Shown here piece after piece: positions 8,693 through 16,544 of a DNA stretch of 33,485 bases; the stretch's first letter is position 1; the number at the start of each line of letters is the position of its first letter. This DNA is from Nesterenkonia sp. PF2B19 (GTDB lineage: Bacteria; Actinomycetota; Actinomycetes; Actinomycetales; Micrococcaceae). The position numbers were made by a program, and so were the translations under genes. The stretch spans positions 1 to 33,485 of the forward strand of contig NZ_MDSS02000039.1 in assembly GCF_001758425.2 (NCBI RefSeq). The letters run 5' to 3'. A model generated the notes under the pieces. The model saw nothing but the letters and a program-made list of their open reading frames with translations. It had not been told where the DNA came from and did no database searches.

Positions 8693-8743
8693 GCGCGGAG
8701 TGGGCGAAACGCCGGTGAAACATGCTCCGCACACACTGGTGCC

Positions 8744-9201
8744 ATGCACATCCGCACTGATGACCCGCATACGCCTGACGTTCAGGGGCTGATCCTCGAG
8801 CATCTGCAGGAGATGCACGCGACCTCACCTCAGGAGAGCGTGCACGCCCTCGGCCTGGACCAGCTGCGCGCCGACGGCGTCACCCTGTGGACCGTCCGTC
8901 AGGACGACGGCGAGCTGCTGGGCTGCGGGGCGCTCAAGCGGCTGGACTCCCGGCATGGTGAGATCAAGCGATGCGCACCGCCGTCGTCGCCCGCGGGCGG
9001 GGAGTGGCCGGTGCGCTGCTGGAGCACCTGATCGGCCACGGCCGCGGCCACGGGCTCCGGCGGCTGAGCCTGGAGACCGGCACGCAGGGGCACTTCGCCC
9101 CCGCGCGCCGGCTCTACGCCCGGCATGGCTTCACCGAGTGCCCGCCCTTCGGCGAGTACACCGAGGATCCGCACAGCGTGTTCATGACGCTGCCGCTGTG
9201 A
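8744..9201 (+). pseudogene. GNAT-family N-acetyltransferase, frameshifted mid-gene
   Basis: With the frame restored this is a 152-residue GNAT enzyme, which would transfer acetyl from acetyl-CoA to an amine. The first half (DGELLGCGALKRLDSRHGEIK) ends at about 8970, and the second half starts one frame over with MRTAVVARGRGVAGALLEHL, the acetyl-CoA-binding motif A, then RRLSLETGTQ and RRLYARHGFTECPPFGEY. The conserved EIKxMRT junction falls exactly at the break, so one base is missing in AAGCGATG. The gene is divergent from the MarR gene; CACACT six bases before the ATG is a possible -10, with no clear ribosome site. The substrate is unknown. Confidence 0.82.
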
Positions 9202-9225
9202 GTTGGCTCAGGGCCATGGAGGTGC

Positions 9226-12200
9226 TCAGGACCTCGCGTGGGCGCGCGCCTGGTGCTCCAGCGGGACGGTCCACCGCTCGCCCGGGCTGAGCTGCTTGCG
9301 CTTGCCCTCCACATTGAGGTCGATCGGCTCCGCCGATCCCTCGGAGAGCTTCAGCGTCACGTTCTGGTGGTCCATGTGCACCAGGATCGGCTGGTTGCGG
9401 TACCGCATGCGGAACGTGGCCTCCGGCAGCTCGTCCGGCAGCAGCGGGTGCAGCCACAGCGCATCGGCGCGGGTCTCGACCCCTGCGTAGCAACGGATCA
9501 CCATGTCCACGGTGCCGGCCATCGCGCCGAGGTGGATGCCTTCCCGGGTGGTGCCGCCCTGGGTGTCGGCGAGGTCGGCCTCCAACGCCTCCTTGAACAG
9601 GTTCCAGGAGCCGGAGCGGTCGAAGCGCGCGGCCACCCAGCCGTGCACCAGGCGGGAGAGCGTGGAGCCGTGCGAGGAGCGGGCCAGGTAGTACTCGATG
9701 GTCTTCCCGAAGTCCTCGATCGGCACCTCGTAGCCCATGTGCCGCATGGTGTCGATGAGCTCCTCGGAGGAGAACAGGTAGCACAGCATCAGCACGTCGG
9801 CCTGCTTGGAGAGCTTGTACCGGTTGGTGGCGTCACCCTCGGCCTGCAGGATCAGATCCAGACGTCCGATGTTGCCGTACTTCGCCTTGTAGCCCTCCCA
9901 GTCGAACTCCAGCAGGTCCTCGTAGCCGTCGAACTGGCTGATGACCCCGTCGGCATGGAAGTGCACGCGCAGCCGCCGGGAGATGTGCTCCCAGTGGTCC
10001 AGTTCGTCCTCGAAGATGTCCAGCCACTCGGAGAGCGGGTCGTCCCGGGAGTCCAGCTCGCGGACCAGCCGTGCGGTGTGCCGCAGCATCCAAGAGGTCA
10101 GCACATTGGTGTAGGCGTTGTTCCGCAGACCGGATCCGGGGGTGTCCGGGTAGCCGTCGTGGTACTCGTCGGGGCCCATCACACCCTCGATGTCGTACCG
10201 GTCGGCCTCGGTGTCGTACTGGGTCAGGGAGACGAAGAAGCGGCTGATCTCCACCAGCATCTCCGCGCCGTAGTCCGCCAGGAACGTGTAGTCCTGCGTG
10301 GTCTCGAAGTACTGCAGCACCGAGTACGCGATGGCCAGGGAGACGTGCCGCTGGCGGTGCGAGTTGTCCGGCATCCACGCCTGGGACCGCGGGTTCCACA
10401 GCTCGGTGGGGGTCTCCTCGCGGCCGTCGGAGCCGGCCTGCCAGGGGAACATGGCGCCGGCGTGCCCCTCGGCGCGGGCCATGGCGCGGGCTTCGCCGAG
10501 GCGCCGATACCGGTACATCAGCAGTCCGCGGGTCAGCTCCGGACGCCGCAGGGTGAGCATCGGGTAGACGAACATCTCGTCCCAGAACAGATGCCCCCGG
10601 TAGCCCTCGCCGTGCAGGCCGCGGGCGCCGACTCCGGCGTCGAGGTCGCGGCGGGCGCCGAAGGCGGTCTGCAGGACGTGGAAGGTGTGCAGGTTCAGCG
10701 CCATCTGCTGGCGGGAGGAGCGGGAGCCGATGGAGACGGCGAAGCGGTGCCACAGCACGCCCCACATCTCCTCGTGGTAGGTCAGCATGGTGCGGAAGCA
10801 GGAGGCCCGCTGGACCCGCTTGACCGCGGAGTGCCACACGGTGGAGATCGCGTGGTCGTGGGAGTTCGCCACCGAGGCGATCTTCTCCAGGGTCACCGGC
10901 GTGCCGGCCTCGAGGTTGATGGAGATGTCATGCCCGGCCACGAACTCGCCCTCCGAGACGGGGCGGCGCATCGGGTTGGTGTTCCCGGTGGAGGTCACCG
11001 AGGTGCGGGTGGCGACGGCGACCCGCACCTGGGACTGGTTCGTCATGGTCTCCAGCAGGACGGTCTCGCCGTCGATCTCCCGGGAGTCCACGGCGTCGAG
11101 GTGGTGTCCGGCCAGCTCCCGGTCTGCGGCGACGTTGCGGTTGGCGACGCGCCCGTCGATCATCGAGCGGACGGTGACGTTGCCGGACCAGTTCTCTGCC
11201 TCGATCTCCATCTCCAGGGCGGCCAGCTGGACCCCGGCCATGGACTGGAACTGGCGGGTGGTGAGACGGGTGCGTCGGCCGTGCAGGTCCTGGAAGCGGG
11301 TCACCCGGGTGAGCAGCCCGCGGCGCATGTCCAGCTCCTGGCGGTAGTCGATGAGCTCGGGGGAGCCGGGCAGCAGCGGGTTCCCCGCCTCGGGGGTCAC
11401 CTGCAGGTAGGTCCAGTCCGGGATGTTGACCATGTGCTCGGTCTCGACCGTCTTGCCCATGATGTCGGTCTTGAGCCGGTTGAACACTCCGGCGATGTAG
11501 GTGCCGGGGTAGTGGGTGGCGTCGGCGGAGGTGCCGGGGACGGCGCCACGGGTGCCCCAGTAGCCGTTGGCCAGGGCGCACAGGGCCTCCCGGGTGGGCT
11601 CCTCCTTGGGGTCGTACTCGTCATAGGCGAGCACCCAGTCCGGGTCGAAGGGCTTGGTGGTGCGTGTCGCCAGGTTCATCACGGACAGGTCCGTGACGAC
11701 GACGTCGGCGCCGGCCTCCTTCAGGCGCCGCGGGTCCTCGCCGCGGTTGAGCCCGACGACCATCCCGTAGTTCCCGCGGTGTCCGGCCTGCACGCCGGAG
11801 GCGGCGTCCTCGATGACGATGGAGTCCTGGGCCTCGACACGCAGCAGCGTGGAGGCGTGCAGGAACATGGCCGGGTTCGGCTTGCCCGGCAGGTTCATCT
11901 CCAGGGCGTCGGTGCCGTCGACGATGGCGGTGAAGGCATCGAGCAGCCCGGCCACCTTGAGCACGTCGCGGCCGTTGCGGGAGGAGGTGACCAGGGCGGT
12001 GGGGATGCCGTCCTCGCGGAGCTGGTGGATCAGCTCCACGGTGGTGGGGAAGACGTCGACGCCGTCGCGGGCCAGCACCGCCTCGAAGAAGCCCTGCTTG
12101 CGGGCGGCCAGGCCGTGGATGGTGAGCTGGTCTGCGGCGTCGCCCGGCTCACCCTCGGGGACGAACACGCTGCGAGCCTGCAGGAAGGTCCGCACCCCGT

Positions 12201-12435
12201 CCTCGCGCGGGCGGCCGTCGACGAAGTTCAGGTAGTCCTCGTCGGTGAACTCGGGCTGCGGCTCCCCGGTGATCTCCTCCAGGGCGGTGTCGAAGAGCTC
12301 CTTCCACGCCGCGGCATGGACGCCGGCGGTGTCGGTGACCACCCCGTCCATGTCGAACAGGACGGCGCGGAAGTGCCGCAGGGCGTGACGCTTGGCCTCG
12401 GCGGAGTGCCGGAAGGGGTTCTCGAACGGGTGCAT
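9226..12435 (-). CDS. Beta-phosphoglucomutase / glycoside hydrolase family 65 (disaccharide phosphorylase) fusion
   Basis: A 1069-residue two-enzyme protein. Residues about 20-260 are a HAD-type beta-phosphoglucomutase: FDMDGVVTD with D28 and D30, VTSSRN, GKPNPAMFL and IEDAASGVQAG are HAD motifs I-IV. Residues about 290-1060 are a GH65 domain; MGPDEYHDG carries the conserved catalytic acid (E757), followed by NNAYTNVL and YKLSKQADVLML. GH65 phosphorylases split maltose, trehalose or kojibiose with phosphate to glucose and beta-glucose-1-phosphate, which the mutase converts to glucose-6-phosphate, so the fusion would channel the intermediate. Similar fusions are known in actinobacteria; the disaccharide cannot be assigned here. 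The ATG at 12435 has GAGG six bases upstream; a far longer open frame upstream has no such support. It converges on the GNAT gene with 24 bases between. Confidence 0.92.
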   Translation of the reverse strand: MHPFENPFRHSAEAKRHALRHFRAVLFDMDGVVTDTAGVHAAAWKELFDTALEEITGEPQPEFTDEDYLNFVDGRPREDGVRTFLQARSVFVPEGEPGDAADQLTIHGLAARKQGFFEAVLARDGVDVFPTTVELIHQLREDGIPTALVTSSRNGRDVLKVAGLLDAFTAIVDGTDALEMNLPGKPNPAMFLHASTLLRVEAQDSIVIEDAASGVQAGHRGNYGMVVGLNRGEDPRRLKEAGADVVVTDLSVMNLATRTTKPFDPDWVLAYDEYDPKEEPTREALCALANGYWGTRGAVPGTSADATHYPGTYIAGVFNRLKTDIMGKTVETEHMVNIPDWTYLQVTPEAGNPLLPGSPELIDYRQELDMRRGLLTRVTRFQDLHGRRTRLTTRQFQSMAGVQLAALEMEIEAENWSGNVTVRSMIDGRVANRNVAADRELAGHHLDAVDSREIDGETVLLETMTNQSQVRVAVATRTSVTSTGNTNPMRRPVSEGEFVAGHDISINLEAGTPVTLEKIASVANSHDHAISTVWHSAVKRVQRASCFRTMLTYHEEMWGVLWHRFAVSIGSRSSRQQMALNLHTFHVLQTAFGARRDLDAGVGARGLHGEGYRGHLFWDEMFVYPMLTLRRPELTRGLLMYRYRRLGEARAMARAEGHAGAMFPWQAGSDGREETPTELWNPRSQAWMPDNSHRQRHVSLAIAYSVLQYFETTQDYTFLADYGAEMLVEISRFFVSLTQYDTEADRYDIEGVMGPDEYHDGYPDTPGSGLRNNAYTNVLTSWMLRHTARLVRELDSRDDPLSEWLDIFEDELDHWEHISRRLRVHFHADGVISQFDGYEDLLEFDWEGYKAKYGNIGRLDLILQAEGDATNRYKLSKQADVLMLCYLFSSEELIDTMRHMGYEVPIEDFGKTIEYYLARSSHGSTLSRLVHGWVAARFDRSGSWNLFKEALEADLADTQGGTTREGIHLGAMAGTVDMVIRCYAGVETRADALWLHPLLPDELPEATFRMRYRNQPILVHMDHQNVTLKLSEGSAEPIDLNVEGKRKQLSPGERWTVPLEHQARAHARS

Positions 12436-12834
12436 GGATACCTCACGGGGACTGTGGGCGATCAGGGCAGGGTGATCAGGTCGGCGTTCAGGACGGGGAG
12501 CCGGACCGGGGGTCCGGCGGGGTCGTGATGCGGAGCTGAGGTCTTCCTCATGCCGTACCGTCGGCAGGTGCCCATCACGGGGCCTGGTGCCTCGGCGGCG
12601 TCTCATCGGACGCCGGGCTGGCCTTGGGCTCGAACCCCATCGTAGGCAGTTTCGGCGCCGGGCCACAGGGTCAGCAGGATATCGGCCCATGAGCGTCCGG
12701 TCACATCGACGCCCTGGCGTGTTGTCGGGGCGTGCTGCCCGGGGTGTTGCCGGGTGCAGGATGCCGGGTGGTTCCGCCCGGGTCTCTCGTGCCGTCCCTG
12801 CCGTGCGGGCGCCGGTGGTGCTAGCGTCAGGGAC
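12436..12834. other. Intergenic region between divergent GH65 fusion and thioesterase genes
   Basis: About 400 bases with no convincing gene. It must carry the promoter of the GH65 fusion on the minus strand; TACGAT near 12639-12644 (minus strand) is a possible -10 but lies about 200 bases from the start. GCGATCAGGGCAGGGTGATCAGG near 12457-12480 contains a direct GATCAGG repeat close to the gene and could be a regulator site. The thioesterase promoter lies at the right edge. I see no RNA gene or terminator. Confidence 0.4.
12822..12827 (+). promoter_or_regulatory. -10 element TAGCGT, probable leaderless start of thioesterase gene
   Basis: TAGCGT ends seven bases before the ATG at 12835 and no ribosome site intervenes. 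CTGCCG 17 bases upstream is a poor -35. A transcript start at or next to the ATG is inferred. Confidence 0.5.
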
Positions 12835-13782
12835 ATGTCGCGGCGCAGCACGATCGAACTGACCTTCCAAGAGGTCAAGGGCACCTCCAAGGAGACGACG
12901 GTGGCCGGCGGCGTCGTCGTGGACTGGATCGACAAGACCGCCTATGCGTGTGCGGCGTCGTGGACCCGCACCGCGTGCGTGACCTCCTATGTGGGCAATA
13001 TGCACTTCACCACGCCGGTGCCGCGGGACACGCCTGTCACCGTGCAGGCGCGGGTGGTCCACACCGGGCGCACCTCCGTGCACATCCAGACCCGGGTGCT
13101 GGTGCAGCACCCGGAGCAGGGCTGGCTGGTGTGCACCGAGTGCTACATGATCTACGTGGCCGTGGGCGACGACGGCGAGGCGGTCACCGTGGCGCCCTTC
13201 GAGCCGAGCTCCGATCTGGAGCTGCGGCGCAGCGTGGACGCCACCCAGCGGATGGTCTACCGCCGACAGGTGGAGGAGACCATCAGCTCCATGCCCGAGG
13301 ACATGGGCACCTCCGAGGCGCTGACCCTGCGGTTCCTGGCCGACACGGATGAGAAGTACCCGGACGGCAAGATCCGCGGCGGTGCGGTCATGAAGTGGAT
13401 GGACCGGGCCGCCGAGATCTGCGCCGAGCGGTACTCGGGCTATGACGTGGCCGCGGTGCTCACCGGGGGCGTGCGGTTCTACCGGCCCATCACCACCGGG
13501 GACCTGGTGGAGGTGGACGCCCGGCTGGTGCTCACCGGCTCCAAGTCCATGCACGTGCTGGTGAGAGTCCGGGCCGGGGCGCGCTGGGAGAAGCATCCGG
13601 AGGTGGTCGCCTACGGCCTGCCGGTGATGGTCGCACCCGACGGCGCTGGCTCTGCCCGGCACATCACCCCCTGGCAGCCGATCAGCGACGAGGACCACGC
13701 CATCGCGGAGAAGGCCCGTCGGTTGCGGGACCTGCGCAATGCGACGCTGCTGTCCCCGAGCCCGCTCATCAGCTCCGGCTGA
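12835..13782 (+). CDS. Double-hotdog acyl-CoA thioesterase
   Basis: A 315-residue protein with two hotdog domains of the acyl-CoA hydrolase type. Domain one is about residues 10-125 (AGGVVVDWIDKTAYACA, then VGNMHFTTPVPRDTPVTVQA), domain two about 170-290 (RGGAVMKWMDRAAEICAERY, then GGVRFYRPITTGDLVEVDA). GG-x3-W-(I/M)-D is the active-site helix motif of YciA/ACOT-like enzymes and the Asp is present in both. It should hydrolyse acyl-CoA to free acid and CoA in the cytosol; chain-length preference is unknown. The ATG at 12835 is chosen over an upstream start at 12754 because the extra 27 residues are low-complexity and TAGCGT lies just before this ATG. Confidence 0.85.
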   Translation: MSRRSTIELTFQEVKGTSKETTVAGGVVVDWIDKTAYACAASWTRTACVTSYVGNMHFTTPVPRDTPVTVQARVVHTGRTSVHIQTRVLVQHPEQGWLVCTECYMIYVAVGDDGEAVTVAPFEPSSDLELRRSVDATQRMVYRRQVEETISSMPEDMGTSEALTLRFLADTDEKYPDGKIRGGAVMKWMDRAAEICAERYSGYDVAAVLTGGVRFYRPITTGDLVEVDARLVLTGSKSMHVLVRVRAGARWEKHPEVVAYGLPVMVAPDGAGSARHITPWQPISDEDHAIAEKARRLRDLRNATLLSPSPLISSG

Positions 13783-13828
13783 GGGCCGCTGGAGGCAGAG
13801 GGGCTAGACGAGGCAGAGGAGACTGGTG

Positions 13829-14083
13829 ATGCGGCAGACCAGGAGCCAGCGGCGGTGGGGCGCCGTCCAGGGTGCCATCGCCGGGGTGGCTGTCCTGCTG
13901 CTGGGCCTCGCCCTCGTCTCCGGTGACGTTCACGTCGGGTCGGTGACGGTGGAGCGCAGCGTGCCGGTCGGCGTCGTGGTCCTGCTCTGCGGAGCGGCCT
14001 ACGGAGTGGGCTCCGCCCTGACGTGGAGGCGTGCCCGACCGGGCCGGACGGAGGATCTGGCCGACTCTGGACGCCCTCGGTAG
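13829..14083 (+). CDS. Small two-TM membrane protein, unknown function
   Basis: An 84-residue protein with two hydrophobic helices, about residues 14-31 and 44-62, a basic N-terminus (RQTRSQRRW) and a polar Arg-rich C-terminus. AGAGGAG lies seven bases before the ATG at 13829; a GTG one codon earlier is too close. It is 46 bases downstream of the thioesterase gene. I do not recognise a family. Confidence 0.65.
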   Translation: MRQTRSQRRWGAVQGAIAGVAVLLLGLALVSGDVHVGSVTVERSVPVGVVVLLCGAAYGVGSALTWRRARPGRTEDLADSGRPR

Positions 14084-14141
14084 GATCACTGTCCTCGCAG
14101 CGTGAGGCGCCTGAGGCAGTGCGCCGGGGGAGGGGACGATC

Positions 14142-14969
14142 ATGACGCAGCCGCCGCAGCACCAGCCCTACGGACAGCACCAGCCCTACGGACAGCACCA
14201 GCCCTACGGACAGCAGCCCGGCTGGTCCCAGCCCGGGTATCCGGGGCCTCCGCCCGGCGGTCCGCACCCCGGCTACCCGATGCCGAGCAGGCCGCGTCCG
14301 ACGCGCGGGCCGCTGCCTATGACACTGGGCATCATCGGCGGCGTCCTCCTGCTGGGAGCTGTGGTGCTGTTCGTGCTGGCGGTGACGGTGTTCCGCTCCA
14401 CGGTGCCGTTGGGGGTGTTGGACAGCGACGGCGGGCCCGGCGCCGATGCGCTGATCAGCGGGGATCCGCCCCTGATGGCCGAGGCGCAGCTGGAGGCGGG
14501 GGAGAGCTACATGCTCTATGTGGTCCGCCCCACCGGTGCCAGCGCTCCGGGGCTGAGTGAGACGCCCGAAGTCGTCTCGCCCAGTGGGGAGAGAGGGTCG
14601 ATGCGGTGGGCGGAGATCAGCTCCACCGCCACCCAGGGCGGCTCGAGCGCGGTGGGGGTGAATAGTTACTCCGCCGAGGAGTCCGGCCTGCACGAGTTCT
14701 CGATCAGCGGTTTCACCGACCCCGCCCTGGACGGATCGGGGGAGGCCTTCGTGGTGCTCGCCCCCGGCGGGGACTTCGCAGGTCTGGCCAGTGGGGTCTT
14801 CGGCGTGCTCGGTGCCGTCTTCGGCGGCATCGCCCTAGGGACCATCGGCCTGGGGCTGCTGATCGCCGGGATCGTCGTCGGCGTCGTGCGGCGACGCCGG
14901 CGCCGCGAGCAGGAAGGCGGGACTGGTCCGGGTGGGCTCCTAGGGCAGGGGCCTCGCCCAGCGTGGTGA
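14142..14969 (+). CDS. Membrane protein with Pro/Gln/Tyr/Gly-rich repeat N-terminus
   Basis: A 275-residue protein. Residues 1-55 are low-complexity (three perfect QPYGQH units, then Pro/Gly-rich), followed by a TM helix at about 62-85 (GIIGGVLLLGAVVLFVLAV), a roughly 130-residue external region with no Cys, a second TM helix near 225-250 (GVFGVLGAVFGGIALGTIGLGLL) and a basic tail with RRRRRR-like character. Such proline-rich cytoplasmic leaders on membrane proteins are common in actinobacteria. GGGGGAGGGGACGATC before the ATG supplies the ribosome site, and TAGGAT at 14081-14086 could be the -10. No function can be assigned. Confidence 0.75.
   Translation: MTQPPQHQPYGQHQPYGQHQPYGQQPGWSQPGYPGPPPGGPHPGYPMPSRPRPTRGPLPMTLGIIGGVLLLGAVVLFVLAVTVFRSTVPLGVLDSDGGPGADALISGDPPLMAEAQLEAGESYMLYVVRPTGASAPGLSETPEVVSPSGERGSMRWAEISSTATQGGSSAVGVNSYSAEESGLHEFSISGFTDPALDGSGEAFVVLAPGGDFAGLASGVFGVLGAVFGGIALGTIGLGLLIAGIVVGVVRRRRRREQEGGTGPGGLLGQGPRPAW
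14163..14216 (+). repeat. Three tandem 18-bp coding repeats
   Basis: CAGCCCTACGGACAGCAC is repeated three times, the last ending CAG, encoding QPYGQH units. Copies are nearly identical at the DNA level, so the expansion is recent. Confidence 0.9.
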
Positions 14970-14986
14970 GTCTCCCGCTGGCCACC

Positions 14987-15091
14987 TGTGATCACAGCGC
15001 GCCCACTAAGGGCAGTCCTGCCTCATCACGAGGGTCTGGTCGTGGGAATCGCCCTGTCAGATGATGCTGGTAGGAGACTCGTGACCTCCTA
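14987..15091. other. Intergenic inverted repeats before the bacteriocin locus
   Basis: TGTGATCACA, a perfect 10-bp palindrome, lies at 14987-14996. TAGGAG-N9-CTCCTA lies at 15071-15091. Neither is followed by a T run, so intrinsic terminator function is weakly supported. They mark the boundary between the membrane-protein gene and the regulated locus. Confidence 0.35.
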
Positions 15092-15125
15092 GGTTCGGGA
15101 TGCCCTCTGACGTGGGCGGATATGA

Positions 15126-15167
15126 CCTTTTGGGCAATGGTGCCGCCATGATTCACCTCTCTATTGT
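15126..15167 (+). promoter_or_regulatory. Shared regulatory box plus -10, promoter of the small membrane protein gene
   Basis: CCTTTTGGGCAATGG (15126-15140) is one of four copies of the CCTTNNGGNCRATGK box in this locus. TATTGT at 15162-15167 is the -10, 36 bases from the start of the box to the start of the hexamer. Transcription would start near 15174, about 20 bases before the gene. Confidence 0.6.
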
Positions 15168-15194
15168 GAAGGGGGACGTTGAGGGGAGCAGGTC

Positions 15195-15632
15195 GTGGTG
15201 CCGATGGTCGAGGTGGTGAGGCAGGACGCCGCTGGTCTGCTGCGCCGCCGCTGCGTCCGACGCGGAGCCCTGTTCGGTGCGGTGCTGTACCTCGTCCCCG
15301 GCACGTCGCTCTCGGCCATCATGGCGTGGAGTCCTTCGGAGGGCACGGCCGCGGGGCAGTCCTTTCTTCTCCAGTGTGCAACGTTCGGGATGGTCCCTGC
15401 GCTCTGTGTGGTCGTTCCGCTCGTGGCACGACTGCTGCACCCGGCGGTGCGGCCCCACGGAGAGCTGGGGACGTACACGCTGGCGAGTCCGCATCACCGC
15501 TGGTGCGTCGTCGTGGGAGGCGCAGCGCTGGTGACGGGCGCGTCGTGGAGAGGCACGGCGTGCCCGAGATGTCGGGTGCTGTCCTCCAGGACGATGGGTG
15601 AGCTGCTGATCTGCTGTGATACTGAACAGTGA
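15195..15632 (+). CDS. Small membrane protein of the bacteriocin locus, unknown function
   Basis: A 145-residue protein with three hydrophobic segments, about residues 24-46 (GALFGAVLYLVPGTSLSAIMAW), 57-80 and 102-117, and a Cys-containing C-terminal tail. GAGGGGAG precedes tandem GTG codons at 15195 and 15198; an ATG at 15204 is a further candidate. No family is recognised. Its promoter carries the same box as the response-regulator, pheromone and LuxR promoters, which ties it to the locus; immunity or peptide processing are possible roles. The last 15 codons overlap the next promoter, so the natural C-terminus may be shorter or shifted by an indel. Confidence 0.55.
   Translation: MVPMVEVVRQDAAGLLRRRCVRRGALFGAVLYLVPGTSLSAIMAWSPSEGTAAGQSFLLQCATFGMVPALCVVVPLVARLLHPAVRPHGELGTYTLASPHHRWCVVVGGAALVTGASWRGTACPRCRVLSSRTMGELLICCDTEQ
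15583..15623 (+). promoter_or_regulatory. Shared regulatory box plus -10, promoter of the response regulator
   Basis: CCTCCAGGACGATGG (15583-15597) matches the CCTTNNGGNCRATGK box at all but one fixed position, and with flanks resembles the 18019 copy closely (CTGTCCTNNAGGACGATG). GATACT at 15618-15623 is the -10, exactly 35 bases downstream of the box start. It lies inside the 3' end of the preceding ORF. ACTGAACAGT, a short inverted repeat, follows at 15621-15630. Confidence 0.6.
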
Positions 15633-15678
15633 CGAGTGTCGACCAGGACGAGTGTCGACCAGGACGAGTGTCGCCCAG
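15631..15678. repeat. Three tandem 16-bp repeats in the leader of the response-regulator gene
   Basis: GACGAGTGTCGACCAG occurs twice exactly and once with a single change (CGCCCAG ending), directly after the predicted transcript start. Each unit contains GTCGAC or a near copy. It could be a multi-site operator or a slippage expansion. Confidence 0.85.
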
Positions 15679-15715
15679 GGCGAGACGGCGAACATGATGA
15701 GACGGAGGAGATCTG

Positions 15716-16402
15716 GTGGCCGAGGCCGAGACGACGCGGGTGCTGATCGTCGATGACCATGCGCTGGTCCGTGACGCCCTGCGGCTCTACCTGATGTCCG
15801 CGGAGGACATGGACTGCGTCGGAGAGGCCGCCGACGGCGCAGAGGCTGTGGAGCAGGTCGCCGACCTGACCCCGCACGTGGTCCTGATGGACATCCAGAT
15901 GCCACGGGTGGACGGCGTGGCCGCCGCTCGCGAGATTCGCCGTCGATGGCCGGAGGTCGCGGTGCTGGCGCTGAGCACCTTCTCCGCGGAGCATCGGGTG
16001 GTGGAGATCCTGCGGGCAGGCGCCGTCGGCTACCTCATCAAGGATGCCCGCAAGGACCGCATCCTCGACGCCGTGCGGCAGGCTCGCGAGGGAGCGGTTC
16101 CGCTGTCCGCACGGGTCGCAGAGCTGCTGGCGCTCAGCGTGCTCGCTGACCGCTCGGCCTTCGAGGCTGCCGTGCAGCGGGCACAGCCTGTGCCGCAGCT
16201 CCCCCCGCGGGAGAGGGAGGCGCTGGGTCTGGCCGCCCGCGGGTTGAACAATGCCGAGATGGCGGCGGCGATGACGGTCACCGAACGGACGATCAAGGCG
16301 CACATGGCGAGCCTGTGTCGACGTCTCGGCGTCCGGGACCGCGTCCAGCTGGTGATCCGGGCCTTCGAACTCGGGATCGTCGAACCGCAGCTGGGACGCT
16401 GA
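15716..16402 (+). CDS. NarL/FixJ-family response regulator
   Basis: A 228-residue two-domain regulator. The receiver (residues about 6-125) has acidic pair D13/D14, phosphoacceptor D59 in VVLMDIQMPRVDG, S87/T88 and K109 in GAVGYLIKD. The LuxR-type helix-turn-helix lies at about 165-225 (LPPREREALGLAARGLNNAEMAAAMTVTERTIKAHMASL). GTG at 15716 follows GGAGGAG by five bases. It precedes the secreted-peptide gene and the histidine kinase, which is most likely its cognate sensor. It is the best candidate to bind the CCTTNNGGNCRATGK boxes, including the one at its own promoter; this is inference. Confidence 0.92.
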   Translation: MAEAETTRVLIVDDHALVRDALRLYLMSAEDMDCVGEAADGAEAVEQVADLTPHVVLMDIQMPRVDGVAAAREIRRRWPEVAVLALSTFSAEHRVVEILRAGAVGYLIKDARKDRILDAVRQAREGAVPLSARVAELLALSVLADRSAFEAAVQRAQPVPQLPPREREALGLAARGLNNAEMAAAMTVTERTIKAHMASLCRRLGVRDRVQLVIRAFELGIVEPQLGR

Positions 16403-16429
16403 TGGTGGGCCCGCCGAAGGAAAGACTGT

Positions 16430-16470
16430 CCTTTCGGCCAATGTTCAGGAATCGTTCAGCTCAGTAGACT
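16430..16470 (+). promoter_or_regulatory. Shared regulatory box plus -10, promoter of the peptide-kinase operon
   Basis: CCTTTCGGCCAATGT (16430-16444) matches the locus box at every fixed position. TAGACT at 16465-16470 is the -10, 35 bases from box start to hexamer start. The box is preceded by ACTGT, as at 18014. GTTCAG-N5-GTTCAG (16443-16448, 16454-16459) is an 11-bp direct repeat over the -35 region. CCGAAGGA-AAGACTG-TCCTTTCGG also forms an imperfect hairpin here, which could act in ending the upstream transcript but lacks a T run. Confidence 0.6.
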
Positions 16471-16544
16471 CGGGGCCGCTCGTCATGCCTCGATCCGCAG
16501 CGCGTGATCGTCGGCCTCATCACCATCCTGAGGGGGAGAATCCC

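Noticed and set aside
12630-12660. T-arm-like sequence GGGGTTCGAGCCC on the minus strand as a tRNA
   Set aside because: No acceptor, D or anticodon arms can be built around it and the T loop is out of register.
14088-14096. ACTGTCCTC before the 14142 gene as another box
   Set aside because: Similarity ends after nine bases, GG-N-C-R-ATG is absent and no -10 lies 35 bases on. ACTGTCCGG at 26875 fails likewise.
16411-16438. Hairpin CCGAAGGA/TCCTTTCGG as a terminator of the response-regulator gene
   Set aside because: The arms are imperfect and no T run follows. The sequence overlaps a copy of the shared box, which explains it better.
16485-16544. Earlier ATG for the secreted peptide
   Set aside because: No ribosome site, basic/His-rich extension that would bury the signal sequence, and a strong GGGGGAG before ATG 16545.
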